DNA of 64,000 nucleotides from Casuarina equisetifolia (taxonomy: Eukaryota; Streptophyta; Magnoliopsida; Fagales; Casuarinaceae). The notes below the pieces were generated by a model, which searched no databases, was not told where the DNA came from, and worked only from the letters and a program-made list of their open reading frames with translations. The stretch is from NCBI GenBank assembly GCA_028551475.1, contig CM052358.1, positions 11,267,938 through 11,331,937 of the forward strand. Direction: 5' to 3'. Of this stretch, positions 1 through 12,494 are shown in pieces (the first letter of the stretch is position 1; the number at the start of each line of letters is the position of its first letter). Position numbers and translations under genes: made by a program.

Positions 1-2371
1 GAACTCCCATCATCCATAGAACGTTTGAATCCAACTTCTTCTGCAGCTAGAAGAGTTTACCTTTGGAAGAGTTCACCTTTCGTCTTCCTTTGCGTAATAC
101 ATAGATCTGTTTTAGAAATGCTTTTAAGAAAAAATTAAAGAAGGCAAAAGGCACGTTCCTACTGAACCTGGAAAACGAACTTAGGATGATCTATGGCATT
201 TGCTTGTAGGTGTGGACCTCATTGAGATGCTTTGATTCTTATTCCTTTCGAATGGTAAATGAATAAGGCTTTTAAGACCAAACGAATAGTTCTTGCCTCT
301 CGGTGGTGGAATTTTGCAACGTGCATGATTCGTATTCTTATATCTACTGATTGCTTGAGAAATTAGTTAGTTTTCGATTATCGAAACTTACACCATAAGA
401 TTAGCTTTTATTATTAATATGATTGTGAACTATTTGCTCGAATATGATTTCTTTTTCTTTTTTCTTTTTAATTTTCACTCAATTCAACTTGGATCTTATT
501 TTGAAATTTCAATGTTAACTATTTCACCGTCACATCAACTACTAATTTACCCTTGAAAAACCATATGTGCAGGGATCTAATTCGTATTCAGCCTATTTGA
601 GAAACACACATAAAAGTTTCATACAAGTTACAAGTAAATAGCAATAAACACTTAAGAAAACGAACACAAGAAGGACATGTAAGTTTAGATACATTGACCA
701 TTATTGCTAAAATTAAGAAAAACATAAGAGGAAAAATTACATCTATTAAGGAAATAAAACTTATAAAGTATAATAAGTTATTGTGTCAAATGTAATATTT
801 AAACATAAATAAAAATATTGTAATTGAATCATTTGTATTTTTTGTGATGATATATAATATTTGACATTTCACCAAAAAAAAATTAATGCAAGAAACCATG
901 GAAACTTACAGATTTGCCTAAAAAAATTACTAGGTAAGATTTTTCTATGCAACAAACATTCTTTAATGAATAAGAAACTCATTCAGCAGAACTGATATCC
1001 AAGGGAGAATAAGCACCTAGGCTCGTCACTATAAGGACACGGGTAACACAAGCAATCAAATAAATAATACTAGTATAAAAGTTAAAAACCTTCTAATTAC
1101 ATGACCAGATAAGCCCAAATCTTTGTGAGCTATTTATTAATAGAAAAAAGAGTTGATGCTAGATCTAAAACTATAAAAAATAAAAAATAAATGTATGAGA
1201 AAACGTTATCAATTCTCCTAGACTTGCCATGTAAGATTCTCAAGTTTTTTTACCCCATCCATAAGGAACGTATTACAGCAAATAGAGACGTAAACCAGTT
1301 CTAATTATATTACCTGGGGACAAATCGCAAAGTTGTTTATTGGGCTTTAGCAGTTCTGGAAGCTGCACGTTAGATGGCCTGAGAAATATGAACAGTTATC
1401 TATATCTGCAACTATTCTAAGCAATAACCAAGTAACTTCGCTCTGAAAAGTATCGTGTCAGCTACGTATCAATTTATATGTTTGACTTCGATACAAGAAT
1501 GTCAAATAGAAAAATTATTCGTTTCCAATTGCTCACAAGATCGACAGCTTCACTAACCATGGGCAACAAGGTTATAGCCGTAGAACTTGGACAAATTGAT
1601 GTCGTCTAAAAAAGGGTGAATTATGTTTGTCGGGAATAGTTGCCCCAAGAGATTACTCATTTCATTACCGCTTGTCGGCACGTTGCCAGAAATGGATGTC
1701 TGCTGTATAAAATATTTCCCATTCCTCTCCCTTTTTTGACTTTCCCGATCGGTTCCTCCAGTTAGCACCTGACCTCCAGCCCCTCAAAAAAGGAAGAATG
1801 AACTAAATGAGTTCTTCGTAAAGGTCAAACTACTAGATTTGTAAATGGATTTTTTTTATTATTTATTTTTATCTTCAACTATTATGCTATTCAAGGTATG
1901 TCATCTGGTGATAGGTTTGAGTGGTATAATAAATTACATAAAGTTGTGTATTATGAATAAGAACAAGTTTGAAATAGACCTTTCAATAATAACTATGTCT
2001 GTGCAATTCTCTTTGCTGAGAAATTCTTCTCTATCGTCAGTTTTCTCATGTGATGGTGACTCCTTGGAGTAATATTCTTAGTCAAATTTGATGATGACCA
2101 TCTTAATCAACTAATCGAGCCATATGTAAATAAAGATAATGTCAACGACGTCATCAATTATAACTACAATTTAGTAAAAGTGACAACTCTATGTAGAGAA
2201 GCACTCTTACACAATGATAGAAGAATTTGAAATGCCTTATTTTCCTTTTTGGCAACAATCAACTTACTGATCACATATTTGTATACCTCCCTAGGAACTA
2301 GATATGTATGATTTGAAACAATCAAAGCAAATAAATTGAAATCGTGCATGAAACTGCTTCTTGAATGCAAA
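1..2371. other. Left-end stretch without a firm gene
   Basis: No complete gene could be built here. On the minus strand, 1316-1378 resembles an exon: it has an acceptor-like TTTCTCAG before it and a donor-like GTAATA after it. Position 1-46 reads as an acceptor CTGCAG followed by a codon-like run. An open frame also lies at 1553-1768, followed by a possible donor GTTAGT. The frames of these pieces do not join, so they may be a decayed gene, part of a gene running off the left edge, or chance. About 200 bases next to 2371 are probably the 3' UTR of the neighbouring pectinesterase gene. Confidence 0.3.
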
Positions 2372-4605
2372 TTAAAGACCAGCTGTGTAGGGCACGTTAG
2401 TCGACGGCAACCAAGAGCTGCCAGCGATGAAGTTTGTAACGGTGAACTGGGAAGCAACAGATGAGCTAGTAATGACATGGTAGCCAGGCCAGTTGACCCT
2501 GTTGGCAGTCGATGAGCCAGGTCCCGTGTTGGCATACTCGCCGTAATATAACGTCTTGAGGGCAAAATTACCACTCCACGGTAACCATCCAGCCGGCTGA
2601 ATCAAGCTATCGAGGTACGTTTTCATGAAAAGCGTGCGTGAGTACTGCTTCCATGGCCTTCCTAGGTACGTCTTGACCGAGCTTTGGGATGACTTTAAAT
2701 CCGAAGCGGCCATGACTCTGCTATTATGAATGGAAATACCGGTGTTCTGGTTCGGATCAGTCCTGCCTTGGGCTGTGACAGTGTTTGTCTTGTTGGGAGG
2801 ATAACGTGCATAAATGTTACAGCTTTGTAGAACAACCGCGGCGTTGCCAAAAATGAAATCCACCGTGCCGTATATGTTGCATTCCCGGTAGAATTGCCTT
2901 CCGGAATGGACGTAAAGGGTGTCTTGATACCCTTCAAAGCCGCACCTGTAAAATACCGAGAGATCGGACAAAGACCGGAGGGCTACGGCCTGGTGATTCG
3001 ATGCTCCCGCAGTGTTTTGGAATGTGATGTCACGGGCAATGAATCCATCTCCTACAACAGCTGAAAGTTGAGGGAAAAGAAAAAGATGGTGTCAGAAAAT
3101 GATTTAAGTAGTAATAAAACAAAATTACAATTGAAACAGTAAGACATGTTTCTTGACCACTCCTGACCAAAACAATTAGCACCACAAGTTTATCCACAAA
3201 ATAGTCTTAGAAGAAAACAATTATTGTTATTCACTGACAAATAAATTAAACTGAGAAACTTTCTCCATAAGACTTGTGCGATTGATAAACAATTTGGGTT
3301 CCTGACTTGAGATCAAATCAACGGACTCTATTGGCAACCAAAGGACCATCCAAGATATCTAGATGCTGACGGTTTGGTCCCATGACTTACAGACAAGTTC
3401 AAACTGGTCAGTCTTGTTATTTTTAGAGGGCATTCAAAGCAAAGTCAAGAGTATTATCTCATCGTTTTAAAAATCAGCAACTTTGTCCCTTGCATGTCAT
3501 CAGTATTATGCTATTAATTTTCTTAATTATACTCACGTGACAGTTGATGTCATCCCTTTTAGGTGGTTAGAAATAGGCTTTTTATAATGCAGGGAAAGCT
3601 TCTTGTGCAAGCAACTCTGCATAAATTGTCCGGGTGACTAGATGTGCAAGAGGTATACGGGTGAGATCTTAACTACGTCAATAAATTATCGGGCAGACAA
3701 GTTATGGGCTCTAAATTTCATGTAGTAGAAGCTGATAGAGTTTTCTTACCAACAGTGGCTGAATTGAAGGTTGTAGAACCTCCTCCGACACTTTTGCTGC
3801 CAGTGATTATGGTCTTTCCGATACCATCTCCCACCAACATAATATTCTTCAACTTTATCTGAACGTTTTCTTTGTATGTCCCAGCCTTCACGTAAATCAC
3901 GAACCTTCCACTTCCTGAACGCTTCGAGGCGGCGCTGACTGCTTCGTTAATCGTCTTATAGTTCCCTGACCCATCTTTGGCCACCACAATGTTGGCCTTT
4001 GAAGCCGGTGAAGAAGATTGCAGGAGTTTCCGGTCCCCACCCCTGACCCAAGTTGGGAACCCCTCTTTATAACTCGGCTCAGCGTATGGAACATTGTTGA
4101 CTGCCAAAGTGTTGCTAATTAACTTAGAAACATTGTTTGACATCAAAGGCAAGATATAGTCGGAGACCCCCAGCTCAATAAACCCGGTTCGGCAAGTCTC
4201 AAGGTTGGTCAGAGCCGTGCTGAGCCACGTTTGAGCATCAGTTTGGGTGTACTTGGTGCCTGGGTCAACAGTTCTGTTGAGCCGTGAGATGGTATGCTCG
4301 TAGAGCTCAAGGCAATCTAGCCATGCAGCATTTTCACGAGCATTCCGACACTTGGGGCCTAGTGAAAGCACGTTATTCAGGGCTTTTAAGCCACGTTCTA
4401 GGGCAAGTTGCTTTGAAGCCTTGAGGAAATCAGACTTTGTCTTGATGGAAGTGAGCTCCTGCTTCTGGTTCATGAAGTATTCGCATGGCTGAGAGTTTGG
4501 GGTTTGGCTGCACCATATTTTTACATCTTCATCTCGGTAGCCAAAGACGGTTGGAGAAAGAAAAAGGGGCACAAATAGAAGTGCTACCAAAACTGGAAGA
4601 ACCAT
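2372..4605 (-). CDS. Pectinesterase with N-terminal inhibitor domain (type I PME), 2 exons
   Basis: Two exons: 4605-3750 and 3060-2372, joined by a GT-AG intron (3061-3749), giving 514 aa. The enzyme removes methyl esters from cell-wall homogalacturonan. A hydrophobic signal peptide covers about residues 1-22. It is followed by a PMEI-like pro-domain that begins at [11 protein letters not shown] and keeps four widely spaced cysteines. A dibasic RKLL processing motif comes next, then the CE8 catalytic domain starting at about residue 220 ([14 protein letters not shown]). Active-site residues by comparison with carrot PME: Gln331-Asp332 in GYQDTLY, Asp353 in DFIFGNA, Arg420 and Trp422 in LGRPW. 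All are present and no frame break was seen. The ATG at 4605 is the one directly before the signal peptide; upstream in-frame sequence lies near the TATA box and is unlikely to be translated. Family known; the subgroup and tissue role are not determined. Confidence 0.95.
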
Positions 4606-4722
4606 GTTGGCTTTTGGATGGGAAAGTGTTGGAACGAGAATGAGAAATTTGATCAATGAGCTTAACTTGGGGATTGGAAGATCTTTGGGACTTGTCTGTG
4701 CTTCATGGCTCCTAGCAGCTGC

Positions 4723-4730
4723 TTTATATA
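4723..4730 (-). promoter_or_regulatory. Probable TATA box of the minus-strand pectinesterase gene
   Basis: The minus strand reads TATATAAA, about 118 bases upstream of the ATG at 4605. This spacing would give a 5' UTR of roughly 85-90 nt, normal for a plant gene. It is seen directly; its function is inferred. Confidence 0.55.
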
Positions 4731-5676
4731 GGAGAGGAAGCAACACAAATCGTCAAAAAAATGGTACTCCAGTGGGGCGCACAACTACTTTATCCCTTCG
4801 TTTTCGTTCCTTATGTTCATAACTAAATAGATATTTTTTTAGTTAAAATGAATGATTTTTAAATATTAGTATCCCAGAGCAAATAAAAATTGTAGGGAAT
4901 TGATAACCCAAGAAAGGAAAAAATATGGGGATTATTTCAGCTCCCGATGTCATTTCTTCTACGCCTCTCTCTCATGTGGTGGTTATAATCTAGAGGCACT
5001 TATTTATTTATTTCATCTCCAGTATTCATTACACAAAGACAATGCCGTTAACATTATTATAGAATATTAATGGTGTTTGCAATTTTCTATGGTTCGTTCG
5101 TCGTGTCCAAAATCTAACGACGAAAATGCAACAAGTTTCTGACTGACTTTTATTTGTTGACCTGGGTTGGAGGCATGAAACGTGTTGACAGAACATTACA
5201 TGGATGCAAATCGTGTGAACGAGAAAAGTAGCGGCGGGATCTCATGTATGTCGAGTCCTAATGAAACGCGCAACTGGAACAACCTGGGATGGATTCGTTG
5301 CATGTTTCTTTGTTTAAGACGGCTCTCCCTCCCACTTTAACTTTTTCATCTTGTAGGCGATGCATGTCTTTGTTGTCAAAATTAAATTCTGCCATCTCTG
5401 TACTTAGCCCATTAAGGCTTTTTGTCTCTGGGGTTAAACGAGCCAACCTATTTAAAGGTAAAAACTTTTAAGACATTGAGTAAACATTTACCTTTATTTT
5501 CATTTTTAATGAAATGTGGTGTGTTTAATATATCACAAGAATTGTAGCATAAAATTGATTAATTAATCTTCTATTACATAATCGTTTAGCCAGTTAACTC
5601 AATAATAAATTAATAGGGATCTCAACTATTAAGTTTGGGATTTATAAGTTTAAGTAGTGTGTTGTAATATTTAAAT

Positions 5677-5703
5677 AATAAATAAATAAATAAATAAATA
5701 AAT
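5677..5703. repeat. (AAAT)n microsatellite
   Basis: Six to seven uninterrupted AAAT units. A 17-bp sequence (AATCTTCTATTACATAA) occurs about 110 bp before the run and again at its right edge, so the run lies inside a small local duplication. Confidence 0.85.
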
Positions 5704-8700
5704 CTTCTATTACATAAGTTTAAAAATGATATTTGGAAGATCACAAAGCTCTTGTAAATATTTAGTATGACCCTAATTGATAAAATCTTACTCCTTACAT
5801 CATTCTTGATTTTCTCAATAATAATTGTGTTATTTAGGCTTTAATTGTTAAATTTTTTTCTATTCCTTTTATTCTATATGTGATAAATTGTAGCTTTAAA
5901 TGATGCAATCAATGAGGTTGTTACACTACTTTTGTTTTTTACCGCCTCAATCATCAAGTCAAAATTTTTCTCTCCACTTCAATTTTTCAAGATAGTCTAT
6001 TCATAATTAATGTTGCCCCCACCATGTAACCAGTGGACCTATAATTAAAGAATAAATATTCTTGTGATTTTTGTTGTTGTTAACATAAGTTGCACTATTA
6101 TTTCATTAAATTATTCCATATTATTACTTAGTCTATTGTAGTTAGTTTGTCTTTTAGAATAATCCAACAAATAAAGTTGTGTTAAGGTATTTCTCCTTTC
6201 CATACTAGTTTTGTCCATTCATTTTCTTTCTTTCTTTTCTTTTTTTGAGCAAACGTTTACTTTTCTTCCAAATTACTGATTTATAGGATGTTCTTATTTT
6301 TCATGATGTAAAACTCTACGCTGATATGTTGGGTAAGATGGATATGCCCATTCATTTAATTCAAGGCTTGTTGCTGTGACTTTCTATAAACTAATTGAAA
6401 GTGCGCACGCAACTTTGTAGAACAACAATTTAGCTGGATAATTTTGGATATAGGAGAGAAGTTCCCTTTCAAACTAAAAAGAATCTTATTGAAATAATTA
6501 AACTCATGGCCTGACAAGTGTATTGAATCAATCAAAAGGTTGCAGGCTACGTGTAAATATAATAATCGAAAAACGAAAGCCAGATGGACGACCCTTTCTG
6601 GGCTTGGACCATTCCGCATCCGGTAAAGAGTAGTTGTGTTCCGCTTTGAGCGATAAACTTGCGAATGAAGCGTAGGTTTGAAGTTCCACTCTAACTTTGC
6701 AATCTCCTGAAACTATGTGCGAGCAGGACTCATAAAAACACCACTTCAGACCGCTGAAGATGACCGACTCGGCGGAGTTTTCTTCTTTCCATGGAAATCC
6801 AAAATTTTCTATTACATCAAAGATTCATTAACGAAAAGTAGCAATGGATGTACCTGGATAGCTTCGCTAGTCGTTCTTACCATTTTCTTTGTTTGAAAGC
6901 CCAATTTGTGAATGCAATAATCGTATTCAACTGGTTCTAGGTACACCAGTCCCACATTTTTTAGTACTGTCCAAACAAAGAAGATGGCAGTTCTATGTCA
7001 TAAGTTCAGGCCTAGATCATGACTTGTTAATCTTTAAATGCAAGTTAGCCTTCTTAGCTCGAGACAAAAAACTCAAGTAGGCGTTTTCTGGTCTTCCCTC
7101 TTTTCTTTATGTTGGATGAGATGCACTCTAGACTTTTACTTATTCGCAACCACTTTGTCGTCACAGAATACACATACCATCTAGACAACTAGTCAAGACA
7201 AACGAGTAAACTTCATAAATCCGATTCATTTGGCTTGAGAAACAGAAGTGCCGGCTTCCAGTCATCTTTCCTTTACTCAATGTTATTGATGCCACATGAC
7301 CCATAAAAGGAAGAAAATTCAAAAGAGAGTAGACTAATGAACTTCAGACACAATAAATGATTAAATCCCATCCGTAATTATGGTATAAAAGCGAATCCAC
7401 TTTTCAGTTTGGCTCAAAAGTCACGATCAGAATCTCATGTAATCTGTTACCCAAATGCATGATCTTCGAACAATTTCAAACAAAGAGTAGGTGGAGACCT
7501 CACCTGTGCAAGGTAGCCCAAAGGTTGAGGTACATCCAATCCGAGAAAGTGGATCTCACATCTACGTTCTCAATATGTATGGTTGGAATTGCATATATTT
7601 CCACCAATAATTAACAGATTATACTTCAAAAGTTACAATGCTCCCACCAAAGTTTATAAGAGGTACTTCGATTAGGAATAACAATTGCGAAGCATTTGAG
7701 ATATGAACCTGCATTTTTTGATTTTTGAATATAAGGACTGAGATATAGATTCTGTTTAATTTAACATTACAATTTTGGGTAAATGATAAGGACAGCAAAG
7801 TGTAGGTTGGTACAATTTTTTAAGAAACAAATATATAAGTGGCAAGTCTACAATAAAGAATAAACTAATTTGTGGCCAAAAATGTTTCAAAGAATGTGAC
7901 CGTTTGGATAATGGACGTTCATATCCACTAGCAAAGACTAAATTATTAACTTACATGCACATCTATGGATTCGGGGGAACATTTAATATTACATGGAGAT
8001 TAAACAAGGTTATCCACTTGTTCTGACTAGCTAACTCATTAATTATGAATATACGCTGGCCAACAAGATCTTGCTCATTTATTAAGCAAGATAGAGTGCA
8101 CGAAAAAATGCTTAATTAGTACCGTACATAAGGTGTTTTAAAAATAATGCCTTCCAAGGTGACAATATTGTGGCTGCAGACGCTCTAATGTATTTTCATT
8201 CAAATATAATTAATGAGGTTTTCGTTCTTCAACATTTCAAGCATATCCATTCCCAAACCTCACGGCAGTTCCAAAAAATAAAAATGATAATAATTAATTA
8301 AAGTATGATTCTTTTCACTTATCCCTTGCAGGAACTGAAATGCTGCACTCGACGTCCATGGTTTTGCTGTCTTATTTTATGAATTTAAAGTTAATAATAT
8401 TTATTTCAAAGCAGTCACGATGCCGTAGCTCTTAAGAGGTCACTGTTAGTAGTGCAAATTATAGGTTTGATTACCTAGATGATTTAATTGTATCAATTTG
8501 GATGTACTTTGATTCTTCTTCGTTGTTTCCTTTCTTTAGCGTCGACATTTCAGTTTCTATACTGGCATTTATTAATTCAACAACGACTTCGACGTCGACC
8601 GATTAACAGTACCTTCCAGTACAAAGTTTCACGTAAGAATGTTTGAGCCACAGGTTCATCTTAGGCTTGCGTCAGGAGACGAAAAAGTTAAGCTGTGGTC

Positions 8701-9740
8701 GGTAGGAATACTTTTTTAAGTGTTTTCCGGAAACTTCGAAGAGCCCAATCTACTCCATCTGATAAACAATAACGCCAAGATAAAAGTTTCGGACAATAAT
8801 ATACATCTAAATTATAATAATTTGAAATTAAACAACCAGTTCTCATGTAAGTTAAACATTAAGTTATATGCTTGCTGGGGCTTGGTAGTTATATGTCGGC
8901 CAGAAAAAAGATGGCTGCTAAATTCTTTTGTCAACTTGAACATAAATAAATCAAGTGGGAAATAGGTTGGGTTGAACAAGCAACCGCTTGATTCTTTGAC
9001 AAGCTATAATCAAAATTATTGGTGTCTATCTGATTAAGTATAGAGTTGTCGCCTATTGGCCCTTTGTTATTTGTCTGGGTGACTATTGGCCCACTGATTG
9101 TACATGTAGACTAGAGGAGTCGTTTTCTATGATTAAGCTTTGCCCAAAGAACTTGAAAACTTAAGTTGTGTCTACAATAAGGCTGATTGTCACCATCTTA
9201 GGACGTCATTTTTTGTGAAGAGAACGGCAAATTGAACAGTATTGGAAATCTAGACCAACTCATCTTTTAGGTGGTCACGTTTTTGACTTCCCATACATTC
9301 TACTTGACTCAATATACGTGTACTTTGATAGGGTTGTTTTTTCCTTTATCCTGTTGCATATTTCTGCAACTCAAGAAAAGAAAGGCTTCTATTCTTGTGA
9401 ATTAGAAAGCACTAAGAAAGCTTGTGCATAGAACTTGCTATCCTTTTTATTTATTTATTTTGAAAGTCAGATAAGAAAATTTAGTTATAAGAACGACGAT
9501 GTTAGAACAGCGTAGCAAAATCAGCAGGTTTTGGTATTTTCATTGCTGAAATGGTTAAGAATGACGTAAAAAATGTACAAATTTATTTGTGAAGAATGAA
9601 GTTTAGACTGTAATTTGTCGATGTCAAATTGTAAACAATTTTTGCTTGATTGACACAGAGGTCATCCATGAAGTGTATTCAAAATCAAAGTGTTATATCA
9701 AATGCAACAGATGAGTGTACATGTTAAATGGTTATTTAAT

Positions 9741-9762
9741 GATCTCATATTAATATGAGATC
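9741..9762. repeat. 22-bp perfect palindrome
   Basis: GATCTCATATT is followed directly by its exact reverse complement AATATGAGATC, with no spacer. It could extrude as a cruciform or be a relic of a transposon end. No target-site duplication or second copy was seen. Confidence 0.8.
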
Positions 9763-10234
9763 TATTATATAGTGGTATAACATTAACAAGAACTACAATT
9801 TTACATAATCTGAATTTTGACTCATTTGTTAAACGTTATCGAAGTTATGCTCAATTTAACTTTATTCATAGTTCACATGATTAGATCTTACGTGTACTTT
9901 ATGATAACTTGGTTCAAAATTGATATCAAGATTAGTTAGGTCTATGTCATTGGTATGGCCACATTAAAATGGATTTACTCTACAAATTGAAAGCAATTAA
10001 AAAGGTAAAAGTAAAAGTTTAGTAGGATTTCGAATTAGTTCAATTTTTCAGTATATCTTTATAATGTGTGGCTTACCTGCTTTTTATTTTGTACAACTTT
10101 AGTGTTATTTTTTTCCTGTTTTTCTTTTTTTTATCCCTCAGTAAATCAAATACAAATACATATACTTAGCATCATGACATAACTTCTTTTTTTTCAAGAG
10201 TTTTCATATGTCAACCTATAGCTTCAAATAATCA

Positions 10235-11265
10235 TAAAAATATTTTGTTTTTTGGTTACTTCTTTGAAAACAAAATAAAAAAGAATGTTCACAAATATTT
10301 AAAAAAAATGAATAAAAGTAACTGTTGATCACGACAGGGCCAGCATTGCTGCAACCATAAGAAGAAAAAGAATAAGAGAAGGAGCTTGTGTTGATCAACG
10401 TTCTCATTGTCACATCATCGGCTCGTTGCCTTTACGACCGCCACCTTCTCCATTGACTTCTCCATTTAGAGATGGTTAGATTTTGATCATTCAAAACACG
10501 GTGGCGCCTTAAGTGCCAGAACCGGACTGACTCCAACGTGCCACGAAGTTCCATGGTTCCCGTTTGACATGATGGACCTCTTTCTTCTTTTTTTTCTACA
10601 TTTTTCGAGAGAAAAACAAAAGGACTACGACACCAAAAAGTCCCCACAGATCCTCAGCCAAAGGGAGGAGATCAAGATAACAAAGAACCAGCAACCAATT
10701 ACATGTCTTGAAAATAGACCTTTTTACAAGAGTTTGCCCGTCACGTCTGGCTAATCGATCAAGTGATACGACGTCTCAGTTGGACGGTGAAGTTACTTTC
10801 CCACTACGTGTGGGTATAGTGTTTATGTCTTATGGATAAGCACGTAAGTAAAACAACGAAATCGCAGTCTCATGAAAAGAGACGCGCACTTAGAAAAGAA
10901 ACTGGGTTTTTTAATTCATGAAAAGTTGCATACAAAAGTTATATACAATCGGCTGAACAAGTTAGAGAATATTCCAAAGACCCTGTTACGACCTCCAATC
11001 TAATTGCATGAGAAATGAGTTCCATTAAGTTCAATTAATTTAACATGAGAAAAAAAAACTTTCATATCTTGAATACCCATATTGTTTTTCATGTAAATAA
11101 TAATAATTTATATCTATCTATTGTCTATGTATGTAAAAATATAAATAATTACACAAATATTATATACATATACGTATGTGTGTGTATATATATATATATT
11201 TAAATTAACAACAATGTTAGGTTAATGAGACAACAACTACTAAATACGTGAAGCTAACATTCTAT
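10235..11265. repeat. Left copy of a ~1.05-kb direct repeat
   Basis: This block aligns over almost its full length with 21818-22905 in the same orientation; by eye the identity is high, with scattered substitutions and small indels. Shared landmarks include GATCACGACAGGGCCAGCAT / GATCACAACAGGGCCAGCAT, the run around ACCGGACTGACTCCAACGTG, and ATGTTAGGTTAATGAGACAA near the right edge. The edges are not TG..CA and no primer-binding site follows, so it is not an LTR. On the minus strand a 71-codon open frame without an ATG start (10432-10647) is kept in both copies. A TA/TG-rich microsatellite lies near 11160-11200. Function unknown. Confidence 0.85.
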
Positions 11266-11362
11266 GCTTAACGTGGAACTTAGAATTCTCACCTTTTTTT
11301 TTTAATATTTAGGGTGATGAGTGGAGTTTTTTTTTTTCACGCCCACGAAATACAACCCTAAC

Positions 11363-11509
11363 CGAGCCCACCATGCGTTAACCTACACTATTCGCACATT
11401 TCTGCCCAACTCGAGCCCACCACGCGTTAACCTACACAATTCCCACATTCCTAACGAACTCGAGCCCACCCCGCGTTAAACCACACAATTTCCACATTCC
11501 CACCCAACT
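11363..11509. repeat. Minisatellite, 3 x 49 bp
   Basis: Three consecutive 49-bp units, each starting CGAGCCCACC and containing GCGTTAA and ACACTATTC/ACACAATT-type segments. It is noticeably more GC-rich than its surroundings. It sits at the left edge of the array, before the leader that is fused to the first chromodomain remnant. Confidence 0.85.
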
Positions 11510-11519
11510 CATTTCGAAG

Positions 11520-11756
11520 CATTTCGAGATTCCCGCCGGTCATTTCACCTCTTTCTTTCCCACCCAAGTCATTTGGCCCTTTCCTTCCCGCCTAAGTCAT
11601 TTCCCTCTAGCAAAATCTCTCTTCTCCATGTACCCACTTTGGGTTTTTAATCCAAATTGATCTTGTAGGCAATCATTGAATCATGATTATCCAAACTGTT
11701 TTGTGTTTGTTCCTTTCAGTTTTGTTCCTTCCAATTTTGGTTATCCATATTTGTAG
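11520..11756 (+). repeat. Leader-like module fused to retroelement coding sequence
   Basis: A pyrimidine-rich segment with repeated CCCACCCAAGTCATTT and CTTCCCGCCTAAGTCATTT, ending in TCCATATTTGTAG immediately before the chromodomain frame. The same module recurs at about 13375-13500, 13550-13685 and 13870-14087; the last copy is again joined to a chromodomain remnant at exactly the same point. The end resembles a 3' splice site (T-rich then TGTAG), so it may be a captured 5' UTR or intron. Not identified. Confidence 0.5.
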
Positions 11757-12136
11757 GCAAGTATGAAGGATTGCTTGAGATTGTTAAGAAAACTAGGAAG
11801 GTGGCCTATCGATTGGATCTCCCAACGAACCTCAAGATCCACCCAATCTTCCACATGAGTATGCTGAAACCTTTTCACATAGACCAGGTGGATGCAAAAT
11901 GGAGTAAGTCTAAGAGTGCTCCTGCATTGATGTTGGCGTCCTTCGACAAGGATGTAGAAGCAATTTTGGTTGATCACATCTTTCAGAAGAAGAGAATTCA
12001 TTCACGGTGACAATTCTTGATTATGTGGAAGGGTCTACCTCAAAGTGAGACAAAGTAGGAGTTTGAAGATGATCTTTGTCAATTTAGGAGCCTCATTGAC
12101 AGTTACTTAAAGGCAACGAGGGTGTCGCCAAATTAG
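11757..12136 (+). pseudogene. Ty3/gypsy integrase C-terminus plus chromodomain remnant, copy 1
   Basis: The translation starts GKYEGLLEIVKKTRKVAYRL and continues through IHPIFHMSMLKPFH, which is the conserved end of chromovirus integrase. After a frame change near 12010 the chromodomain follows (QFLIMWKGLPQS, then EFEDDLCQF), interrupted by an in-frame stop before EFED and ending at TAG 12134-12136. Everything upstream in a normal pol gene (protease, RT, RNase H, integrase core) is missing; non-retroviral leader sequence abuts it instead. Non-functional as an integrase. Confidence 0.85.
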
Positions 12137-12494
12137 GTGTATTATGAAAAATATCTTTAACAGTATGGGAAACCTTATCAAAGCATTATATAGAGATAAG
12201 GTGAACCAAACGCCCAGAAAGTCTCATCATAGTGTTACATGGATATGGGATGGACTAGTGCACTAGAGATTATCTCAAGCAAAGTGGGAGTCTCATCTAA
12301 GTGTTGTGCAAAGATGAGGGCTGCATAAAAGTGTTTTGTGAATACGAAGACCGGCTAACCGAGTACGAGTCTATGGACCGCGCTGTGTGAGTGGAACGTC
12401 TAGACTAGGTCTTGGACTGATGGACTATGTTCAGCGAGTCTAGCCCTGATTACCTTGCAACGATAAGAGAGCCGCTAATTTAGGTGAGGGAGAA
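12137..12494 (+). mobile_element. Retroelement 3' spacer and polypurine tract, copy 1
   Basis: Non-coding spacer between the chromodomain stop and the LTR. It contains repeated phrases such as CATCAAAGCATTRTG and AGTGCACTAGAGAT, ending in the polypurine tract AGGTGAGGGAGAA (12482-12494). Related spacers precede the LTRs at 14834 and 19526. Confidence 0.7.

Larger units (their letters stand above)
4760..10234. other. Long gene-free, AT-rich stretch
   Basis: No frame in this stretch has recognisable protein similarity or convincing splice-linked exons. The ORFs present are short and scattered over both strands. Items seen: an (AAAT)n run at 5677-5703, flanked by two copies of AATCTTCTATTACATAA (5566 and 5701), and a 22-bp perfect palindrome at 9741-9762. 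It probably contains old, unrecognisable transposon debris and the promoter region of the pectinesterase gene. Confidence 0.5.
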
